Shown: piece by piece, positions 10,279 to 22,054 of the stretch
How positions within the stretch are numbered: the first letter of the stretch is position 1
Layout: each line of letters opens with the position of its first letter
Assembly: GCA_963678675.1 (NCBI GenBank)
Contig: OY783197.1
Location: 7,649,069 to 7,713,068 of the forward strand
DNA from: Xiphydria camelus
Taxonomy: Eukaryota; Arthropoda; Insecta; Hymenoptera; Xiphydriidae
Length of the DNA: 64,000 bases
Reading direction: 5' to 3'
Made by a program: the position numbers and the translations under genes
Notes under the pieces: generated by a model
Seen by the model: only the letters and a program-made list of their open reading frames with translations
What the model was told of the DNA's origin: nothing
Databases searched by the model: none

Positions 10279-11029
10279 GGTCATTCCATACCAAATCGGA
10301 CACTTTTTGGAGCAACATTTCGGATTTTGCTCAAATTTGGATATATTGTAGTCTTTGTCGATGTTTAAGCGTATCTCGAAGGATTTTTCAAAATTTTGAA
10401 AATTGTTGATTTTACAGCCACTTGAAAAATAACGCTTCTTTTTATTCATTAAATTATAACTGTCAAACCGGTTGTCGGCTGAGAATGATCTTTTGGGTAC
10501 TAAAAGTGAAAGAATTGAAGAAGCCCGCCGCGCCGCCAGCGTACCTATCGCCAAGCCTATCGACGTGACGATGCCGACGCGGCGTCACTTTAATAAATTT
10601 ATATACCGTCAATTTTGAAGTGTCAATATTTTTGTTCGTTTGTCATGAAAGAGAAGATATCGAAGTATATGCTTCCTTTTTTTCAGATTTTTAAAGAGTG
10701 GCCAGCTATGAAAATACATTTGTTTAAATCAAGTGCTAATAAAATTACTAAAAATTTTTTTTTTTGATCGACTATTTTTCTCTGATTTTTCAACTGTTTT
10801 ACTTTTAGTACCCAAAAGATCATTCTCAGCCGACAACCGGTTTGACAGTTATAATTTAATGAATAAAAAGCAGCGTTATTTTTCAAGTGGCTGTAATATC
10901 AACAATTTTCAAAGTTTTGAAAAATTCTTCGAGATACGCTTAAACATCGACAAAGACTACAATATATCCAAATTTGAGCAAAATCCGAAATGTTACTCCA
11001 AAAAGTGTCCGATTTGGTATGGAATGACC
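10279..11029. mobile_element. Foldback element with 229 bp inverted arms
   Basis: Arms 10279-10507 and 10801-11029 are reverse complements with only scattered differences. The termini read ggtcattcca and tggaatgacc. The 293 bp centre shows no coding sequence. Frames of 118 codons inside the arms are mirror images of each other and not genes. A target duplication is not clear. Confidence 0.75.
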
Positions 11030-12092
11030 CCACGGCGTTGCGTGCGGCAACTCGAGCGGCACTGCTCCGACGCCTGGGCGATTGGTTGATATAGTCCAGT
11101 AAAATTTCCGTTTAAATCGAAAATTGAGACATACGGGCGAGAACTTGGGAAAAGGTGTGTTTTGATGTTATTAATCGAGGGAACATATTAAAAGAAAAAT
11201 CACCAATCGGGTACGGCTGTAAAAAATTATTTATTGTTGAAAAAATCGATTCTTCGCTAATATTTTGAAAACTACGTGACATATTGAAAAATAGTTAAGA
11301 CAAAAGTTGTAGATAATAAAATTATCTACAAAAAAGCTATTACACTTTTTATCCTATCTTCAACGCCTAAGAAGCTAGGACCTCCAGATGAGTTGAAATG
11401 TTCAAATATTCATAACAAATCCAAAAATTAAGATTTTTGCAATTTTCTTTTTTGTAACCCGTTTAGAAAAATCTCATCATTTTTCCTAATGAAACCAAAT
11501 TTTGATTTTCATTGTTGTTTACACATGATTGATTTTTAAAGTTTTAAATGCTTGAATTTACATAGAAATTTGCAATTAAAAAAATTTTTAATTATACCAT
11601 CGTTTATTTTGGATTATTTCTGAAGAAAAAGATAAATAGCAATTCAACGTATCTCGCCTGGTTTGCAAGATATGCTAAATTGAAAAGGAAGGAGATTTAT
11701 GCAATGATCACCACTGACTACGCAAACTGTGGCAAACATATATAGTGTCGCACCGCTCTCACTCATGTCGCCCTGACGTTTGTGTGCGCGCGCTGCTGCA
11801 GTTGTCTGCGAGTGTCAGTGAGACTGAGGGATGCTCTCGGCCTTCCGGACCTTGCAGGGGTTTCGTAGCATCCCGACCATGAATACCTCGCCAACCTAGT
11901 AGCCCAGGCAGTATGCATTATCTTATTTCCATTAGCGTATTTCCAGCGCCTCCTAGGTAAACGGTTCTACTTTTGGTTGATCAACGAAATTGATTCAATT
12001 TCATTGAACAGTGCTTTGAGAAACAAATTTTTGAAAATCATGTCGCGCGCGCGTTCCAAGTGTCTGGAATTGGCGTACATTACATCACCAAT

Positions 12093-12158
12093 GCTTCGAT
12101 AGCGCAACGGTCAAGTTGCCGGGCTGGGAGTCTCGATGTCGTGGGTTCAAATCTTGTT
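12093..12158 (+). ncRNA. tRNA-like Pol III box A/B unit in the left arm
   Basis: tagcgcaacgg at 12100-12110 fits a tRNA D-arm/box A, and ggttcaaatc at 12144-12153 fits box B, with ordinary tRNA spacing. A cgggctgggagtctcgatg stretch lies where the anticodon arm would be. The acceptor stem does not pair, so a functional tRNA is unlikely. A tRNA-derived SINE head or an internal Pol III promoter fits better. A T-rich run that could terminate Pol III follows at once. Confidence 0.5.
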
Positions 12159-12597
12159 GTTTTTTTCTTTTTTTCTTTATTAACTCTTTTTTTCATTTCA
12201 TTGCAATCACTTCTTGTTATTAAAAAGTGGTTTACATTACCGAATAAAATAATAGTTTCAATGTTTTTCATAGTTTTACATTATTTTCTTCCTTATTGAG
12301 GTGAACCAATATTACATATTTGTAAGAACAGTTGGAAACATCGTGGTATTTTTTTTACTCTTACATTTCGTCATTGGAATTTTTGGCTGCCGAAGATTTT
12401 GTTCATAATTTTGGATGATAATTGTCGAAAAAACATTTGAAACACACTGTATTTTGACACCATGAGCATTTATTTTGACGAATGGGACTTTGCTTGTTTG
12501 TTTGAGGTTGTCGTCGTGTAACTGGTCATTTCGACTTTTTTTTTTAAATTTATATCGTAGATAGTTCAAAAAATTAACTACGAAATAAGCACAACCC

Positions 12598-13010
12598 GAC
12601 GACGATTGACCGTCTGAAAGTGTAATTATAATTTTTTTTAAATAATTCAATGTACATGTGTTCAGACAGGATTTCATGTATTCTAATTTTCCTTGAAATC
12701 AAGGGCTCGACACTTTTCAATGAAATGAAACATAGTGTGGAGAAAGTATCAATGAATACAGCAAAAAAATGAAATTAATTATCTCTCGATAATGTTAACT
12801 AATTATTTCTCGATAACCAAAGGGAAAATTAATTTAATTTTTTTGCTGTGTTCATTGATACTTTTTCGACACTGTATGTTTCGTTTCATTGAAAAATGTC
12901 GAGCCGTTGATTTAAAAGAAATTAAAATAGATGAAATTCTGTCTACACGCCTGTAAATGTAGTTATTTAAAAAAAATTATTATTAAAATTTGAGACGGTC
13001 AATCGTCGAA
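12598..13010. mobile_element. Palindromic MITE of about 410 bp
   Basis: Both arms, about 190 bp each, share in mirror image cgacgattgaccgtc at the ends and ggctcgacacttttcaatg plus agtatcaatgaatacagc further in. The centre is a short attatctctcgataat hairpin. No coding capacity. Confidence 0.7.
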
Positions 13011-13091
13011 TACATGTCATATCTTTTGTCATATCTTTTACAAAATTTATTTCATAACATTTATTTTAAAGAGAGAAGTTGAGTACATATA

Positions 13092-13669
13092 TGTAAGGAA
13101 AGTATCCTAAGTCTATTTGAATCTAGCGCTTAAATCGAATTCGGTAAGTCAGACCTCCTATGGAAACAGACAACCGAATTACACAAGGGACACGTGGTGT
13201 GAGAAAAGACGATGTAAGCCACGAAGCAAACATGTCGCAAAAAGTCAAAGTTAAGAATTAAGAAGAATTAAGAATCGGTCCTTACAAAATTTTGAAAAAA
13301 ATATCAAAATCAATGTACGAAATTGATACAGGACACAAGAAATCAGAATCAAATTTATTTCATATCTCTAAACTCATCCCAACACTTAACATTCCAAATG
13401 AAACAGACACCGTGGGCGCTTAACTACAACTTCGTGTAATTTCGTACCGAAACTATGTACCATATCTTTAATTTTGAAGGGGGGAGATGTAAGGAAAGTA
13501 TCCTAAGTCTATTTGAATCTAGCGCTTAAATCGAGTCGGTAAGTCAGACCTCCTGTGGAAACAGACAACCGAATTACACAAGGGACACGTGGTGTGAGAA
13601 AAGACGATGTAAGCCACGAAGCAAACATGTCGCAAGAAGTCAAAGTTAAGAATTAAGAAGAATTAAGAA
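13092..13669 (+). mobile_element. Internally deleted LTR retrotransposon remnant
   Basis: A 183 bp block beginning tgtaaggaaagtatcc occurs at 13092-13274 and again, about 97 percent identical, at 13489-13669. Between them are 214 bp encoding the last residues of an integrase, followed by a purine tract (aaggggggaga, about 13476-13487) directly before the second block. A polypurine tract preceding the 3' LTR is the expected layout. The first block passes straight into the integrase tail through the shared gaattaaga string, as in a microhomology-mediated deletion. The second LTR continues beyond 13669. Confidence 0.7.
13271..13423 (+). pseudogene. C-terminal integrase fragment (GPY/F-type) of a Ty3/gypsy-like element
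   Basis: An open stretch of 50 codons before TAA at 13421 reads RIGPYKILKKISKSMYEI, then LFHISKLIP. This is the GPY/F module found at the end of Ty3/gypsy integrases. It lacks a start codon and all upstream catalytic sequence. The stop is followed by a short spacer, a polypurine tract and the 3' LTR. Only a 3' end survives. Confidence 0.7.
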
Positions 13670-13822
13670 CCTAAGACTAAACGATAGTTGTCAAGAAACA
13701 ACAGGGTGAATAACGACATTGAATGTTGTTTCTTTGTTTACAGAGAAACAATTCGTGTATTGTACCCTTATATATATTCCACTGTTTCAAATGTTTGACC
13801 ACTATATATTATCAGTAAAAAT

Positions 13823-13985
13823 GGATGCGTCCGAAGTACAAATAATCTTGGATACATTGAAATTGAAACCGATATTACGGGTAATTAACTTAAAACGCAG
13901 TTTATTTGCTGTGGATTTTTCTTTGGCAAATAAATAAGTGCAAACTTCTTCAATGTTCTTAAAATGCATCGGAATTATTTGCCAA
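13823..13985 (+). repeat. Dispersed repeat, copy A
   Basis: The block with tacattgaaattgaaaccga and tgctgtggatttttctttgg matches 62191-62355 at about 90 percent. No coding potential is conserved between the copies. It lies downstream of the second LTR block here, and the second copy stands alone, so it may be the rest of the LTR or a separate MITE. Confidence 0.6.
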
Positions 13986-14129
13986 AGTCGAGAGTGCATC
14001 CTGAAGGAATACTTCGGATGCAGCGTTAACACATTACTTCTTTAGTTATAGTTGAACGTTATTCCCATACGTATCGATGTAATAGTACAAGTACATTTTT
14101 CAATTTTTATAATAGCAGTATTCCATCGC

Positions 14130-14630
14130 ACCTTAAGCGGACGTCTATATTGGTTTTTACCGTTCATAATCATCGCGATCTAAGCGAAGCGCTAATTAAA
14201 TTTAGAGTTAATCCCGCAATCGGTCGCAATGGCGAGGCGAGCGGTATGTTCGGCGAATGTAGGCTGTTAATTAAGCTCGCAGCCCCGTCTACTCAAGGTT
14301 TTGTAAAATGTCGCAGTTTCCTATTACTTTTACTAAAAGAACTTTACATTTTACATTACACAGTCAAATTTTTAGTCAAAATATATATTTTATAAATATA
14401 ATAAAGATCTTTTATATAGTATATAATGCCGGCCTTACAGTGAGGCACCGCCGAAAACGGTTTGCTCTGATCGTCCGGTAATTATCGGGAAGGTACGGGA
14501 CCGCGAGTGCATTCGCAGCCCATGTTTTGCCGAAACGTGCGGATTCGCCGATGGCGAGGTATTTATGATTTAGAAACTTAAGCGGTACGAAACGGTCTTC
14601 CGAGTTCCGTCTACCGTGGGACAATTAGTC
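14130..14630. repeat. Member of a GC-richer dispersed inverted-repeat family
   Basis: A left part (14142-14290) and a right part (14445-14625) contain the family signature in opposite orientation: cgcaatggcgaggcg with a following CCGAAA/TTCGGC block, then gcattcgcagcccatg. Related copies lie at 41330-41470, 57140-57280 and 57720-57890. Confidence 0.55.
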
Positions 14631-15780
14631 AATCTCATTAGTCAAATTCATTGATCAACAACATTGAATCTATGCAACTGAACATAGAATTGAATACACA
14701 AGTCAACGCGAACGTTTATCCTCACGGGGAAGCACTGTTCAATGCAATTGAATCAATTTCGTTAAGCATCCAAAAGTAGAACCTACGGAACCTAGTTTTA
14801 CCTAGGAGGCGATCCACTTCGATTGGAAAGGTCAAAAAATAATTTTTTATTCTTCATCTCAAATATTTCCATAAGAAAACAGGCTGGTTATACTACTAAT
14901 GGCATTGGTGGTTTGTTTCCGAATGTAAAATTTCTTTTCTTGTTCTGTTCCTAATTACCATAAATATAATATTCCTACATTTAACGCTGTCGAATTGTTG
15001 ATTTCTCTATGCTTCAGGTAAAAACACATAACTTCTGGTAATGAATCAGTAATTAGCAACGTTGAGAGTGAAAAGGGTACGTGTGAATGCAATTGTAAGA
15101 AAAGCGCTCCAGTTTACTGAAGCGCAACCCTGCAATTATTTGTTTCAGAAAAAAAATGTTTTAAACAAAACTTGTATCCTCTACAATTTTCATAATACCT
15201 GCTTACCTTTTACCTAGGACGCGCTGGTAAGAAATTAATGGAAATAAGATAATGCATACTGCCTCGGCTACTAGGTTGGCGAGGTATTCATGGTCGCGAT
15301 GCTACGAAACCCCTACGAAATTTGGCATTTTTTTGCTCTTACATTTCTTTATGGGAATTTTTGGCAAAAAACATTTGAAACACTGAATGAAACAATGAAA
15401 TTTGCTTTTCCATAACGCTTTTAAAGTGTAAATGTGCCTGAGGCAAAGTCCCATTCGTCAAAATAAATGCTCATGGTGTCAAAATACAGTGTGCTTCAAA
15501 TGTTTTTTCGACAATTATCATCCAAAATTATGCACAAAATCTTCGGCAGCTAAAAATTCCAATGACGAAATGTAAGAGTAAAAAAAATGCCACGATGTTT
15601 CCAACTGTTCTTACAAATATGTAATATTGGTTCACCTCAATAAGGAAGAAAATAATGTAAAACTATGAAAAACATTGAAACTATTATTTTATTCGATAAT
15701 GTAAACCACTTTTTAATAACAAGAAGTGATTGCAATGAAATGAAAAAAAGAGTTAATAAAGAAAAAAAGAAAAAAAACAA

Positions 15781-15846
15781 CAAGATTTGAACCCACGACA
15801 TCGAGACTCCCAGCCCGGCAACTTGACCGTTGCGCTATCGAAGCAT
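15781..15846 (-). ncRNA. tRNA-like Pol III box A/B unit in the right arm
   Basis: Mirror copy of the unit at 12093-12158, with both boxes intact (gatttgaacc and ccgttgcgcta on the plus strand). Two head-out copies in the arms would drive transcription toward the centre of the element. Confidence 0.5.
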
Positions 15847-17178
15847 TGGTGATGTAATGTACGCCAATTCCAGACACTTGGAACGCGCGCGCGACATGAT
15901 TTTCAAAAATTTGTTTCTCAAAGCACTGTTCAATGAAATTGAATCAATTTCGTTGATCAACCAAAAGTAGAACCGTTTACCTAGGAGGCGCTGGAAATAC
16001 GCTAATGGAAATAAGATAATGCATACTGCCTGGGCTACTAGGTTGGCGAGGTATTCATGGTCGGGATGCTACGAAACCCCTGCAAGGTCCGGAAGGCCGA
16101 GAGCATCCCTCAGTCTCACTGACACTCGCAGACAACTGCAGCAGCGCGCGCACACAAACGTCAGGGCGACATGAGTGAGAGCGGTGCGACACTATATATG
16201 TTTGCCACAGTTTGCGTAGTCAGTGGTGATCATTGCATAAATCTCCTTCCTTTTCAATTTAGCATATCTTGCAAACCAGGCGAGATACGTTGAATTGCTA
16301 TTTATCTTTTTCTTCAGAAATAATCCAAAATAAACGATGGTATAATTAAAAATTTTTTTAATTGCAAATTTCTATGTAAATTCAAGCATTTAAAACTTTA
16401 AAAATCAATCATGTGTAAACAACAATGAAAATCAAAATTTGGTTTCATTAGGAAAAATGATGAGATTTTTCTAAACGGGTTACAAAAAAGAAAATTGCAA
16501 AAATCTTAATTTTTGGATTTGTTATGAATATTTGAACATTTCAACTCATCTGGAGGTCCTAGCTTCTTAGGCGTTGAAGATAGGATAAAAAGTGTAATAG
16601 CTTTTTTGTAGATAATTTTATTATCTACAACTTTTGTCTTAACTATTTTTCAATATGTCACGTAGTTTTCCAAATATTTTTCGAAGAATCGATTTTTTCA
16701 ACAATAAATAATTTTTTACAGCCGTACCCGGTTGGTGATTTTTCCTTTAATATGTTCTCTCGATTAATAACATCAAAACACACCTTTTCCCAAGTTTTCG
16801 CCCGTATGTCTCAATTTTCGATTTAAACGGAAATTTGACTGGACTAATACGTCCACTCGACGTGTGCGAAACACTTGCCAGAGCCGTCTCATGCGTCCTC
16901 TTCAAGTGCATCGAAACCCGATAGTATACAGATATGCTGGAGCAATGAGGTAGAAACTCGGCATGGAATAGTTTCTTCGACACAGCCAGACTAAAATTTT
17001 TCTTTCAGTCTTTCTTCGGCCTTTCTAAAGAGCATTTCGTATTTTTTCCTAGTAACGTTATACCAGCTATACGTTGTTTTGTAATAGATCAGTCTGAAGT
17101 AGGCAGTGACAGAACGTTTTCGCGTACCTAGTTGTGTTTGCAGTGCGTCTTGCGTCCAGTGCGTTTGATCATTTGATC

Positions 17179-17854
17179 ATGAGTGATAGCGAGGAGGAAA
17201 ATTGTAAAGGCAACGACTCTCAGATGGGATTTGTGACAATGTTAAAAGACTTCCCCGTTTTATTTTCAAAGTCGCAAACACCTTGTGTGCGAAATGTGAA
17301 ATCGCAAGCACTAGAACTTGTAAAGAAACAATGGGAAGTGAACTACGGTTCAGAAGTTACAATAAATCAGCTACTGAAGAAAATCAATAATATGAAAGCG
17401 AGACTCAAGAAAAAGATGGATATAAACAGAACAGGAAACAGAAAAATCGTACTTCACGATTGGGAAAAGGTTTTATTAGAACTTATGGAAGGCGAGGGAA
17501 GGCGATAATAATTATTATTAATAGTATAAAACAAAATTATATGATAGTAATAAATATTTTAGGAGCAATATCTGCCGGGCACGAGCAACAAAACTCTATC
17601 ATCCAGCTTCCATTATAGAGAATCCAACTTCGTCAACTCTAAGTGTAGGTTTCCATACTTCAGACCCACCTAAGAAAAAGAAGAAAATTAGTCTTCTTGA
17701 GGAGTATGAAACAGACAGTACCAAACAGCTTTCCAATAGCGAATTACAAAGATTAGTTTTGCTAAAACAACTTAAAGTTCTGACTATGAAAGAAGAAAAA
17801 CTGAAGAGATTGGGTGACGGAGTTTCTGAATATTGCAGTACTGAATACTCGTAA
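17179..17854 (+). pseudogene. Harbinger ORF1, Myb/SANT-like DNA-binding protein
   Basis: The start ATG at 17179 gives MSDSEEENCKG. Residues 30-100 (LELVKKQWEVNYG, INQLLKKINNMKARLKKK, VLHDWEKVLLELM) match the Myb/SANT-like domain of insect Harbinger ORF1 proteins, which bind transposon ends and help the nuclease enter the nucleus. The first frame stops at 17508. A second part follows an acceptor-like TTTTAG near 17561 (GAISAGHEQQ), then shifts frame near 17610 to IIENPTSSTLSVGF and ends KRLGDGVSEYCSTEYS at TAA 17852-17854. The donor site is not obvious, and one frameshift is needed. A polyadenylation signal lies near 17941. Confidence 0.7.
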
Positions 17855-17997
17855 TTCTGATAATAGTGTTAACCAGAGTGAACAATCAACCTTTGTCAAT
17901 TTATAAACATAAGACTTACAATGAATGTTTATTGAACCTAAATAAACTTATTTTCTTACGTATAACTAATTCTGCGATGTCTATACCTTTTATTCAT

Positions 17998-19018
17998 TCA
18001 GAAAAAATGAGCATATATCATTTCAGCTAACTCCGTTCGTTTCTGCTGGCTTTGTCTTCTGCTATTTTCAGTCTCTTCTTGTCGTGAACATGCAACTCGA
18101 TTATCTCCTGAATCAATTTCTATCGGGTCTAATTCATCTTTTAGAAATTTTTCCACATTGTGTAATATGAAACAGCACGTGATAAGCTTTGGAACTTTCT
18201 CTATTGAAACGCGTACTTTATATTGTAAAATTGGAAATCGTTGCTTTAATTGACCGAAACATCTTTCAATGATTACCCGTTCTTTGGTAAATAAATTATT
18301 AAAAGCATGGCTCCTGGGGTTTAATGGGAGTCTTAAAAGGCACCATTAACCACGGTGCAATGCCATATCCTTCATCTCCTAAGAGTAAAGCCTGACTGTT
18401 TTGAAAATTGTTCTGCGCAATCTTGTAAATTTGCGAATTGCACCATATTCGGGCATCATGAATAGATCCGGACCATGAGGCATCTATGCTTGTAAACCAT
18501 TCATCTGAATTGCATGTGGCTTGTACATTAATGCTAGAATACCCTTTTCGATTTATATATTCATCTCCATAAACATAGGGCTTCTTTATCCTTACGTGAG
18601 TACAATCAATGACGCCTACTGCACAGGGAAAATTGTATCTTGTTTGCCATTTTTCTTTGGCCACATATATATCTGCAGCACTTTGAGGGAATTTTATCCA
18701 AGAGCTAGTTTTTTCGATAATTTTATCCATAACCTGCGTCACAAATTTTGAGACAGAAGATTGATGGACTCCCAAATCTTCTCCTACTCCAGATTGAAAA
18801 CCCGGGTCTGCTACATATCTCAAGAATATTTTTAGCTTGTCCACTTTACATATCGCACCGCCTCTTCTTTCAGTCAACTCTTCGTCCAAAAAATGGTTCG
18901 ACATCCACTCTATGTTTTCTTTTGTAAAACGATACAATACTTTATAGTCATCGTCGCAGGTCGTTCTTCTGGTTTTATAATATTTCTTTGCTCGCAGATT
19001 CATAAACTCAGCCATCAC
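17998..19018 (-). pseudogene. PIF/Harbinger transposase (HARBI1-like nuclease)
   Basis: Reading leftward from 19018, the protein shows an HTH-like region (DLGVHQSSVSKFV) and the DDE_Tnp_4 nuclease core. GVIDCTHVRI carries the first catalytic Asp (residue 138). SWSGSIHDARIW carries the second (188). LLLGDEGYGIAPWLM follows. The open frame stops at 18299 after KPQEPCF. One base less in the TTTT run at 18301-18304 would restore NNLFTKERVIIERCFGQLKQRFPIL, which carries the third catalytic residue (Glu in IERCFG), through to a natural stop at 17998-18000. The total is about 340 codons, the usual length. The frameshift separates the third acidic residue from the rest, so this copy is inactive unless the indel is a sequencing error. 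Confidence 0.88.
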
Positions 19019-19354
19019 TTCTCCGCTGTCAAACTACAACTGAGCGCGGCCTCTCACGGGTCGGTATGCTTCGAGCAAAAACCGCGCTCGGTATTCGTGC
19101 AGCATACCGACTGGTTGTTGCTCTATACATTTTGTATCGATGCTCGCACACGGGTCGGCGTGGTATCGGCGCGAAGCGGTTTGCACTCGGTATGTTGCGT
19201 GCAACATCACCAATCAGTCGCGTCTCGACATTTGCAGGCTGTAAGCATCTAGGCAGTCGGGCTTTCCCGGTCGAACCTCCCGTTGTGGGGTATACGAAGG
19301 ACGGTCTACACTCCCTCACACATGTTTGTATTTTGTCTGCTTATCAATGGCTTA

Positions 19355-19926
19355 AGCTAGGAATCCACTACACTCGACTCGACTCGACTCGACACGACAC
19401 GACTCGACACGACACGGTGACAAAAATTTGCGTGGTGTGTCCACTGGAATCGACGCGACACGACTCGACGGTACTCGACGGTAGTGCTTCGTCCTTTTAA
19501 ATTTTAACGTACAAGGATACATCGTGTATGGCTCTATAATTTTTCCAATTATTGCTTCTCTGTAACATCTATACAGATTGAAATTTACTATATACCTATT
19601 TATGTTTACTTGGTCTATTCAAGGCTTTTGAGATTTCTTCTCAAGCTTCGTTGCGTATATATATTTTGGTCTCTATATTTCAAATTATGTATATTTTACA
19701 GCATCTCATATGCTCTAACTTTATTAATGAGATCCCCCTCCATTCCTCTCACATTGGCCAGCCAGAAAAGTGTCGTGTCGAGTCGAGTCGAGTCGAGTCG
19801 TGTCGAGCCTAGTGGATTTCTACGCCATTTAAATACATGGAAAATCATGCGATCAGAAACGCGTCGTGTCGAGTCGCGTCGAGTCGTGTCGAGTCGAGTC
19901 GAGTCGAGTGTAGTGGATTCCTAGCT
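19355..19926. mobile_element. Harbinger-type MITE with minisatellite-like termini
   Basis: The ends agctaggaatccactacac and gtgtagtggattcctagct are perfect inverted repeats flanked by TTA on both sides (19352-19354 and 19927-19929). TTA fits the TWA duplication of PIF/Harbinger elements. Directly inside each end are tandem CGACT/GTCGA pentamers (cgactcgactcgactcgaca), repeated more than ten times in each arm. No coding sequence is present. Confidence 0.75.
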
Positions 19927-20242
19927 TTAACGAGTCTGACTAGTTTTAGAAAAGAATTTTCTGACATTCTATACATTGCCTTAAACTTATCATTTTCACT
20001 CAATTCTCCTGTTGCTATAAATAGTCTGCTACTATAGTTGCGTTCAATGTATGCATGGACCCAAAATATATTATTTCTTTGATTTCTTAAATAATTATAA
20101 ATTACAATAATATCTTCATCACACGAATCACTAGACTAGACATGTTTCCTACTACTTTCCGCCGCGGAATAGCACGAAATGAAATGCGCCGGCAAGCTTT
20201 GCGCCGACAGCATACCGAGGCCGTGAGCGAGGCTGGCCAGTA

Positions 20243-20312
20243 AAGGATCGGTACGACATTTATATATATATATATATAGATATTTATATATATATATATA
20301 TATATATATACC
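20243..20312. repeat. (TA)n microsatellite
   Basis: Two TA tracts separated by a gatatt interruption. The apparent reading frame across it (20102-20380 minus) is an artefact. Confidence 0.8.
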
Positions 20313-20439
20313 GTATACTTATTGCGCCGAAACCACACCGACCCGTGAGAGACCGCGCTCTCCCTCCGAGGAGACTCCACTTATATGGAGTAGAAACTCC
20401 ACTGTTGAGAGTAGATGCTCCTATGTAAAGGGAGCAGAT

Positions 20440-20443
<4 letters not shown>

Positions 20444-20519
<76 letters not shown>
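20444..20519. repeat. (CT)n microsatellite
   Basis: About 38 CT units followed by a C run. It splits the Harbinger-derivative end module that is intact at 9945-10045. Confidence 0.9.
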
Positions 20520-20521
<2 letters not shown>

Positions 20522-21102
20522 CCCCCCCTATTTACTGGCTGCGCGCTACACGGGCGTCACAGACAGGTCTCGGACTTGTCAAATTACTTGGAGAACGTTT
20601 TTACGCAGTTGTGTGTGCAGCCATAATTGTCATGTACGTTTGATCATGAGTGATAGTGAAAAGGATCAAATTTAATTAATTCCGAAATAATAATAATACA
20701 TTGTTACAATATTATTAAAATAATTAATTATTCAATCTATTACATTTAAAATATATGAATATATTTTAAAACTTAATGTACATTATAATTTTTCATTTTT
20801 AAGCTAACCCTAATAATCCCTAGGGTTAGCTTTATATATATATTATAAATTTATTATTTATTAACTTTTTTGTCCAAATTATAAATTATTATTTATTTTT
20901 TTAATAAACCGTAATACAAAAGGTAAAAAATTGTACTTTTAAATTTTTTCATTTTTAAACCATTTCAAATTATCCTCTGCAGTAACAAAATTTACCTTAA
21001 TTAATTTAATGTTTTTTAAAATTTTTTAATGTAATGTTTTATACAATAAAAAATAAAGGGTTATTAATTAATTTAATAATTATTACATAATTATTTGTAG
21101 AG

Positions 21103-21338
21103 TGGCAGGGCTAATTGATCTAAGTGCCAAAAATATTTTTCCCAGGGAAATAAGAAAAACTGCCCATCAGTGAAACCAAACTGACATTTGACCACCTTTT
21201 GACGGCTTATACAACGAAAAGAAAAGCACATTGACACTTAAATCATATAGCTCTGCATTGGCCTTGGCGCATACATCATTTTGTAGAAAAGATCTGAAAT
21301 CATGGAATTTTGGCACTTAGATCAATTAGCACCGCCAA
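21103..21338. mobile_element. MITE with about 30 bp inverted ends
   Basis: The ends ctaattgatctaagtgccaa and ttggcacttagatcaattag are inverted copies. The centre is non-coding. Confidence 0.6.
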
Positions 21339-21423
21339 TCTACATTTGTACTAATGATTAATTAAATTAATTATTTTAAATATAATTAGATATTTATAAA
21401 TATAATAGTCATTAAATAATATA

Positions 21424-21818
21424 CAGGGTGTTACTTAATGATAGGCCGTAATTGCAAGGGCACATTACTGAATCAATTTCTAGTAGAAAAGTTCATATTA
21501 ACATGTGTCCTAAAATGTCTGGTTTTCAAGATACAGGACGTCAGTTTAAAAAAAAATCGGTTTTTTAATAATATCGCAAAGATCCTTGTGCCGGTATTGT
21601 TGACATTTGGCACTGTTGTTTATTGTAATAAGACGCTAAGTTAGCACTAACTAGAAGATAATTATGAGTTCCAGTGGCGTCCCGGGGGACAGTCTCACGA
21701 ATAATATTGACAAAAAAAAGTGTACATTTTAGGACACATGTTAATATGAACTTTTCTACTGGAAATTGATTCAGTAATGTGTCCTTGCAATTACGGCGTA
21801 TCATTAAGTAACACCCTG
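21424..21818. mobile_element. TA-flanked mariner-type MITE
   Basis: Begins cagggtgttacttaatgat and ends atcattaagtaacaccctg, with TA duplications on both sides. The arms extend about 100 bp. No transposase is present. CAGGGTGT termini with TA targets are typical of mariner-type elements. Confidence 0.75.
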
Positions 21819-22054
21819 TATATTTAATAAAAATTATTAAAATTAATTAATTTTATATATAAATATAAATATATATAGGATTGTTCCGTCTTTGCGCGAC
21901 GGACTACGCACCAAATTAATCTTGCGTAATGGGTTTAGTAGGATTAATAAATTACATCATTTTTTTTACGAAAAAGCAAAACAATGATCTTTATTTGCGA
22001 GCTGTTCGAACTCAGCCATCACTTTTCCGCTATCAAACTAAAACTGAGTCTCCT

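Larger units (their letters stand above)
11092..16846. mobile_element. 5.75 kb element with 1.4 kb terminal inverted repeats
   Basis: Arms 11092-12493 and 15443-16846 are near-identical reverse complements over about 1,400 bp, starting tagtccagt and ending actggacta. The arms contain long AT-rich tracts, the block gtgtgcgcgcgctgctgcag and a tRNA-like box A/B pair. The 2.95 kb centre holds a palindromic MITE, LTR-retrotransposon debris and scrambled partial copies of arm sequence (14750-14815 and 15205-15385). No transposase is visible. I cannot assign it to a superfamily. A chromosomal inverted duplication is an alternative to a transposon. Confidence 0.7.
17095..19045. mobile_element. PIF/Harbinger DNA transposon with both genes
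   Basis: Two convergent genes, a Myb/SANT-like ORF1 and a DDE nuclease, are the standard Harbinger content. The left (cgtttgatcatgagtgatag) and right (aactcagccatcac) gene-end sequences recur at 20639-20665 and 22010-22050 in a shortened relative. Exact termini and the expected TWA target duplication were not located. Confidence 0.75.

Noticed and set aside
12060..12299. 79-codon frame beginning near the tRNA-like unit, and its antisense frame
   Set aside because: It reads through the Pol III box unit and a T-rich tract. It is mirrored in the other arm as non-coding sequence.
19066..19500. 144-codon plus-strand frame
   Set aside because: It runs through the 5' flank of the Harbinger transposase and into the MITE with CGACT arrays. 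No domain, and it crosses an element boundary.
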